A stretch of 64,000 bases of DNA from Rodentibacter sp901420285 (lineage in GTDB: Bacteria > Pseudomonadota > Gammaproteobacteria > Enterobacterales > Pasteurellaceae): assembly GCF_041734645.1 (NCBI RefSeq), contig NZ_CP162010.1:310001-374000 (forward strand). Reading direction: 5' to 3'. This document shows positions 59,584-64,000 of this stretch, piece by piece. Position numbers and translations under genes: made by a program. The notes under the pieces were generated by a model. It saw only the letters and a program-made list of their open reading frames with translations. It was not told the DNA's origin and made no database searches. Numbering within the stretch: the first letter of the stretch is position 1; each line of letters starts with the position of its first letter.

Positions 59584-61443
59584 ATGTTTATTGAAAAAAT
59601 GCATGGTATGGCAAATACCAAAGTAGCTAAATTTATTCTCGGTTTGATTACGGTTTCTTTTTTAATCGGTGGAATGTCCGGTTATTTATTTAGCTCAAAC
59701 GATTCATATGCAGCGAAAGTAAACGGTGAGATTATTTCTCAGCAAGATTTTATGAATCGCTATAACCAAGAATTCGAAACCCGTGCGGCACAAGAAGGCG
59801 AAGTTTTTTTAATGCGCTCCGATTCTCCGGAATTTGTCAATAATTTACGTCAAGATTTAATCGAGCGTTTGATCGATCAAGAATTACTTCGCCAATATGC
59901 GAAAGAACTTAAATTGGGGGTAAGCGATGATATGATTAAACGTGCGATCGTAACCGATCCGAATTTCCAATCAAACGGCAAATTCGATAACGCTTTGTAT
60001 CAACAAATTCTTGCGCAAAGCCGTTTAACACCGGATATGTACGCTAATATTTTACGTGGCGCGTTAACCCTAGAACAAATGCAAAACGGCATTGCCGACA
60101 GTGAATTTGTCGTGCCGCTACAAGTGAAAGATAATGCGCAAGTGTTTTTCCAAAAACGTTTCGCTCGTTTGGCGATATTCCCCCTTGCTGAAGAGGTGAC
60201 AAAGCAAAATGTTAGCCTTGGCGAAATCAAGGCTTATTACGATGCGAATCAAAAAGCCTTTACTCAACCAGAACAAGTGAAAGTACAATATATTCAAGTT
60301 TCTGGCGCTGAAGTGGCAAAAGGCATCAGCGTGAGTGATGTTGAAATAGCGCAATATTATCAAGACAATAAAGCGCAATTTATGACTCAACGTTTAGCCC
60401 ATATTCAGTTTGCGAACGAGCAAGAAGCGAAAGCGGCTTATCAAGAATTAAAAAATGGCGTGAGCTTCGCTGAATTGGCTAAAGCACGTTCGACGGATAA
60501 AATTTCGGGCGAAAACGGCGGTGAATTAGGCTGGGTTAATGTTAACGAATTGCCGAAAGCGTTTGAAGAGGCGGCGGTGAATTTGCCGGTCGGTGCTTAT
60601 AGCGAGCCGGTTTATGTGGACGGTAGTTTCCATATTATTCTAGTTAAAGAGCGTAAAGAAAAAGCTTTAAACGAGGTAAAAAACCAAGTCGCTGATGCGG
60701 TGCGCAAAGATTTATTGGAAAATCGCTTTTTATTGGTGGAAAAACAAGTACGTGAAAAAGCCTTTGAAGACAGCAAATCTTTAGAAGGGGCAGCGCAAGC
60801 AGCCGGTGTGAAAGTGCAAGAAAGCGATTATTTTACCCGTCAAAATGCACCGGCAGCATTAAATTCATCCGGCGTGATTTCTGCAATATTTGAGTCCGAT
60901 ATTTCCAACGGTGGTGTAAATTCCGAACCTTTAAATGTGGGCGAGCAAGATTTTGTGGTGGTGCGCGTGCTAGATCATAAAGCGGAAGGGATTAAAAGCT
61001 TGGACGAAGCAAAAGCGGACATCGAAACCTTCTTAAAACGCGAAAAAGCGGAAAAAGCTTTATTGGCAAGCGCAACTCAAGCAGTCGGAGAATTATCGGC
61101 AAATCCGAATAAACCGCGGTCAGACTTAGCCTTCGGTGCAGAACAAATTTTTACTTTTGCGGATAACCAAGACGCGACACTCATTAACGGCATTTTCTCC
61201 ATTGCCAAACCGGAAAACGGCGCGACTTACAAAATCGTGCGTAATGGCAAAGGCGATGTAATTATTGCGGCGCTTGATAAAGTTGAGCAGGGCGAATTAA
61301 CCGAGCAAGAATTGACACAATTTGGTGCGCAATTATTAAAAGCCCGTCAGTTGGAATTACGTGCGCAGTTAATGCAAGCGCTACGCGAAAAAGCACAAAT
61401 TGAGATTAACGAAAGTTTCATTAAACAAGAAGAGGAAAATTAA
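59584..61443 (+). CDS. ppiD: Periplasmic folding chaperone PpiD
   Basis: Membrane-anchored parvulin-like protein at the Sec translocon exit, 619 residues. One span lies at about 15-34, then SurA-like helical regions, and a parvulin domain at about 265-355 (RLAHIQFANEQEAKAAYQEL, ENGGELGWV). The parvulin domain of PpiD is often inactive; activity here cannot be judged. Confidence 0.93.
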   Translation: MFIEKMHGMANTKVAKFILGLITVSFLIGGMSGYLFSSNDSYAAKVNGEIISQQDFMNRYNQEFETRAAQEGEVFLMRSDSPEFVNNLRQDLIERLIDQELLRQYAKELKLGVSDDMIKRAIVTDPNFQSNGKFDNALYQQILAQSRLTPDMYANILRGALTLEQMQNGIADSEFVVPLQVKDNAQVFFQKRFARLAIFPLAEEVTKQNVSLGEIKAYYDANQKAFTQPEQVKVQYIQVSGAEVAKGISVSDVEIAQYYQDNKAQFMTQRLAHIQFANEQEAKAAYQELKNGVSFAELAKARSTDKISGENGGELGWVNVNELPKAFEEAAVNLPVGAYSEPVYVDGSFHIILVKERKEKALNEVKNQVADAVRKDLLENRFLLVEKQVREKAFEDSKSLEGAAQAAGVKVQESDYFTRQNAPAALNSSGVISAIFESDISNGGVNSEPLNVGEQDFVVVRVLDHKAEGIKSLDEAKADIETFLKREKAEKALLASATQAVGELSANPNKPRSDLAFGAEQIFTFADNQDATLINGIFSIAKPENGATYKIVRNGKGDVIIAALDKVEQGELTEQELTQFGAQLLKARQLELRAQLMQALREKAQIEINESFIKQEEEN

Positions 61444-61457
61444 TCCTTAATGTTGAG

Positions 61458-61483
61458 AGCCTATGGAAACATAGGCTTTTTTC
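61458..61483 (+). terminator. ppiD terminator
   Basis: AGCCTATG-GAAA-CATAGGCT followed by TTTTT. Confidence 0.9.
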
Positions 61484-61570
61484 CGAACAGGTAAATTGCA
61501 ATCCTCTTGATTTCTGATAAAAATGCGCGGTTTTTTCAATCGCACTTTTCATTAAACAAAGGAAAACCTC

Positions 61571-61921
61571 ATGGCAGAAGAGACCATTTTCAGCAAAATT
61601 ATTCGTAAAGAAATTCCGGCAACGATCGTTTATCAAGACGAGTGGGTGACTGCTTTCCGCGATATTGCGCCGCAAGCGAAGACGCATATTTTAATTATTC
61701 CGAATAAATTGATTCCGACCGTCAATGATGTAACCGAACAAGATGAAGCGATGCTCGGTCGTTTGTTTACCGTGGCAGCGAAATTGGCCAAACAAGAAGG
61801 TATTGCGGAAGACGGCTATCGTTTAATCGTTAATTGTAACAAGCACGGTGGACAAGAAGTCTTTCACATTCATATGCATCTTGTAGGCGGCGAACCGCTG
61901 GGCAAAATGTTGGATAAATAA
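61571..61921 (+). CDS. hinT: HIT-family purine nucleoside phosphoramidase HinT
   Basis: Histidine-triad hydrolase of 116 residues acting on AMP-lysine and similar phosphoramidates. The catalytic triad is FHIHMHLVGG. Start with an AAAGGAAAA ribosome site. Its last base is shared with the start of the next gene (TAATG). Confidence 0.93.
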   Translation: MAEETIFSKIIRKEIPATIVYQDEWVTAFRDIAPQAKTHILIIPNKLIPTVNDVTEQDEAMLGRLFTVAAKLAKQEGIAEDGYRLIVNCNKHGGQEVFHIHMHLVGGEPLGKMLDK

Positions 61922-62271
61922 TGAAAAGCACGCTGATTTTAGCCGTCGGGTTGATGTTGACCGCTTGTTCCGGCACCGCACCGAATTTAGTGCATTCGGA
62001 CAGTCCGATTCTCAATATTGCCGAAAATCTTGCCACTTCCGTCGAAGCAAAAGCTGATCGGAATTCGGCTTGGATAAAAAATAAAAGCGCTCAACCGATT
62101 AAAGTAAACTATCATCTTTTTTGGTATAACGCGCAGGGCGTGACTCAAGTACGCGAGGCGCAGCGCGAAAGTCTTTCCGGCAATTTATATTTGCAACCGC
62201 AAGAACAAAAAGCCGTTGAATTAATAAAACCTACCTCTGAAAGCACGAATTACCGTCTTTATTTGCAATAA
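61921..62271 (+). CDS. YcfL-like lipoprotein (DUF1425 family)
   Basis: A 116-residue lipoprotein: signal MKSTLILAVGLMLTAC with a LTAC lipobox (Cys at 16) and a beta-rich domain (RNSAWIKNKSAQPIKVNYHL, FWYNAQGV). Family function is unknown. It overlaps hinT by one base and lies two bases before nagZ, an arrangement shared with E. coli ycfF-ycfL. Confidence 0.85.
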   Translation: MKSTLILAVGLMLTACSGTAPNLVHSDSPILNIAENLATSVEAKADRNSAWIKNKSAQPIKVNYHLFWYNAQGVTQVREAQRESLSGNLYLQPQEQKAVELIKPTSESTNYRLYLQ

Positions 62272-62273
62272 CT

Positions 62274-63320
62274 ATGTCAACATTATTAATCGATCTTGAA
62301 GGCTACGAGCTGACGCAAGAAGAAGTGGAATTGTTGCAACATCCGCTGGTAGCCGGTTTGATTTTATTCACCCGCAATTTTTACGACCGCGCGCAACTCC
62401 AGGCCTTGGTGAAATCCGTACGTAGCTGCGTAAAAAAGCCGTTGCTGATTACTGTTGACCAAGAAGGCGGACGCGTTCAGCGTTTCCGCGAAGGCTTTAC
62501 TCTGCTACCGGCGATGCAGGCCTTTGCCGCTTTGTCGAATGATGTGCGACAACAACAAGCTTGGGCACATGAAGCCGGTTGGCAAATGGCGGCGGAAATG
62601 ATTGCGTCAGATATCGATTTAAGTTTCGCGCCGGTGCTGGATTTGGGACACGAATGCGGTGCTATCGGCGATCGTAGTTTTGGCAAGGAGGTGAAAACCG
62701 CGATCGATTTGGCCGGCGTTTTTATCAATGGTATGCACGAAGCCGGTATGGCGAGCACCGGTAAGCATTTCCCGGGGCACGGTCGCGTATTGGCGGATTC
62801 GCATTTGGAAACGCCTTATGACGAACGCCCCCAAGCGGACATTTTCAGCGAAGATATTCAGCCGTTTCAACAACTTATCGCACAGCAAAAATTGGATGCG
62901 ATTATGCCGGCTCATGTCATTTATACGCAATGCGACAGCCAACCGGCGAGCGGTTCCGAATATTGGCTCAAACGCATTTTGCGCGAACGGTTCAACTTTG
63001 AGGGTGCGATTTTTTCCGATGATCTTGGTATGAAAGGCGCCGGATTTATGGGGGACTTTGTCGCCCGTAGTGAGAAAGCCTTGAATGCAGGCTGCGACTT
63101 GCTGCTGCTTTGCAATGAACGCGAGGGCGTGATTCAGGTGTTGGATAAATTAAAGCTTTCCGAAAATCCACTGCATTCTCATGTCCGTCAAACGCGTTTG
63201 AACAGATTATTTAAGAAGAGAGCATACACGTGGTCGGAGTTGAGCAAAATTCCACGTTGGTTAGAAAATCACAAAAAGCTGACCGCCCTTCAACAGCAAT
63301 GGCTGGCAAGCAAAGCATGA
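62274..63320 (+). CDS. nagZ: Beta-N-acetylglucosaminidase NagZ
   Basis: Cytoplasmic family 3 glycosidase that removes GlcNAc from anhydro-muropeptides in peptidoglycan recycling, 348 residues. The general acid-base loop is KHFPGHGRVLADSH and the nucleophile Asp lies in AIFSDDLGM. It contains a dispersed repeat core at 62653-62662. It overlaps the next gene by four bases (ATGA). Confidence 0.95.
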   Translation: MSTLLIDLEGYELTQEEVELLQHPLVAGLILFTRNFYDRAQLQALVKSVRSCVKKPLLITVDQEGGRVQRFREGFTLLPAMQAFAALSNDVRQQQAWAHEAGWQMAAEMIASDIDLSFAPVLDLGHECGAIGDRSFGKEVKTAIDLAGVFINGMHEAGMASTGKHFPGHGRVLADSHLETPYDERPQADIFSEDIQPFQQLIAQQKLDAIMPAHVIYTQCDSQPASGSEYWLKRILRERFNFEGAIFSDDLGMKGAGFMGDFVARSEKALNAGCDLLLLCNEREGVIQVLDKLKLSENPLHSHVRQTRLNRLFKKRAYTWSELSKIPRWLENHKKLTALQQQWLASKA

Positions 63321-64000
63321 TTGATTGTCCGCATTATCAACGCGGCGATTGTCGTTCGTGCCGATGGTTAAAAATGCCTTATGAGCGCCAATTGGCCGAG
63401 AAAAGCGCGCATTTGCAAGCACAATTGAGATCGCTAAATAGCACCGCATTGAAATGGTTCCCTCCCTTCCAATCACCGCAAACTGCCTTTCGTAATAAAG
63501 CCAAAATGGTGGCTAGCGGCACAGTGGAACGCCCGATTTTGGGCATTTTGCAAGATCCGAATGAACCGCAAAGCGCGGTCGATTTATGCGATTGTCCGCT
63601 TTATCCTGCGCATTTTCGTACGGTGTTTGCCGTTCTCAAAGATTTTATCGCTCGCGCCGGATTGGTGCCTTATAACGTAGCGAAACGAAAAGGCGAACTG
63701 AAATATATTTTGCTTACCGAAAGCACGGCAACCGGCAAATTAATGCTGCGTTTTGTATTGCGTTCCGAAAATAAAGTCGCATTAATTCGTCGCGAACTTG
63801 ACGGGCTTTTATCCAAATTGCCGCAACTGGAAGTGGTGAGCGTGAATTTACAACCGGAACACGCCGCCATTTTGGAAGGCAAGCAGGAAATTTTTCTGAC
63901 CGAGCCACAATTTTTGCCGGAAAATTTCAATGGTGTGCCGCTCTTTATTCGTCCGCAAGGCTTTTTTCAAACCAATCCAACGGTAGCGACCGCGTTATAT
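63317..64000 (+). CDS. rlmC: 23S rRNA m5U747 methyltransferase RlmC (partial, runs off the window)
   Basis: The first 228 codons of an open frame without a stop before the window end. The N-terminus MIDCPHYQRGDCRSCRWLKM carries three cysteines (4, 12, 15), and one of Cys91/Cys93 (DLCDCPLYP) completes the Fe-S site typical of RlmC/RlmD. The FRNKAKMV motif and the late PLFIRPQGFFQTNP segment identify the family; the lack of a TRAM domain favours RlmC. The methyltransferase motifs lie beyond the window. A dispersed repeat core at 63441-63450 encodes S-T-A-L. Confidence 0.9.
   Translation, partial: MIDCPHYQRGDCRSCRWLKMPYERQLAEKSAHLQAQLRSLNSTALKWFPPFQSPQTAFRNKAKMVASGTVERPILGILQDPNEPQSAVDLCDCPLYPAHFRTVFAVLKDFIARAGLVPYNVAKRKGELKYILLTESTATGKLMLRFVLRSENKVALIRRELDGLLSKLPQLEVVSVNLQPEHAAILEGKQEIFLTEPQFLPENFNGVPLFIRPQGFFQTNPTVATALY

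Noticed and set aside
5821..63450. Reading the dispersed repeat as a mobile element or CRISPR-like array
   Set aside because: The units are only 12-18 bases, lie inside genes without disrupting frames, have no target duplications and no regular spacer array. No transposase or cas gene is present.
1..64000. Search for prophage, defence, toxin-antitoxin or secretion islands
   Set aside because: Every long open frame on the coding strand was accounted for by core genes; no integrase other than XerD, and no restriction, Cas, or paired small toxin-antitoxin genes were recognised.

Overview
The window is a gene-dense, almost entirely core stretch of chromosome from a gammaproteobacterium of the family Pasteurellaceae (Haemophilus / Aggregatibacter / Pasteurella-like). 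Supporting signs are the acrR-acrA-acrB set, a PnuC nicotinamide riboside transporter, the cyd-ybgE-ybgC-tol-pal order, a yhcH-pnp-nlpI-deaD block, a complete isc operon, recF-dnaN-dnaA opposite rpmH-rnpA-yidD-yidC-mnmE, and a few Haemophilus-type uptake signal sequences (AAGTGCGGT). I cannot assign a genus. I see no prophage, transposase, CRISPR array, restriction system or obvious acquired island.

Layout. 1-6.6 kb: ftsN, an RND efflux operon with an autoregulatory TetR operator, and pnuC on the minus strand. 6.8-15 kb: rapA-rluA, rnr-rlmB, rpoH, plsY(-). 15.4-22 kb: folB, glmU(-), pyrG with a structured leader, yhdT-panF-xerD. 22-27.7 kb: an amidohydrolase(-), yejM and yejL(-), yejK, bamE, yhcH(-). 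27.8-34.7 kb: pnp with a long-stem leader, nlpI, deaD, mltF. 34.7-43.3 kb: a small periplasmic protein(-), then cydABX-ybgE-ybgC-tolQRAB-pal, with an FNR box in front of cydA. 43.4-51.2 kb: three tRNA-Lys genes, trmJ, and iscRSUA-hscB-(DUF2625-like gene)-hscA-fdx-iscX, with an IscR site before iscR. 51.2-64 kb: recF-dnaN-dnaA(-), rpmH-rnpA-yidD-yidC, mnmE-mntP, ppiD, hinT-ycfL-nagZ, and rlmC, which runs off the end.

How the genes fit together: envelope integrity and division (ftsN, tol-pal, bamE, yejM, nlpI, mltF, nagZ, ppiD, yidC), RNA decay and ribosome/tRNA maturation (rnr, pnp, deaD, rlmB, rluA, rlmC, rnpA, trmJ, mnmE), Fe-S assembly feeding respiration (isc with cyd), and replication (dnaA, dnaN, recF, xerD).

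Most notable observation: a short dispersed repeat, consensus AAATAGCACCGCATTGRAA (reverse TTYCAATGCGGTGCTATTT). Its 10-base core occurs perfectly at least 32 times by my reading, about one per 2 kb, where about 0.1 would be expected by chance. It lies inside at least 15 genes and in many intergenic gaps. Four inverted pairs share exactly the same spacing, and there is one tandem triple. The core contains TGCGGT, like the Haemophilus uptake signal, while the classic AAGTGCGGT occurs only about 6 times. I interpret it as a divergent DNA-uptake-sequence dialect; this is inference and needs genome-wide counting. All coordinates and counts were read by eye.
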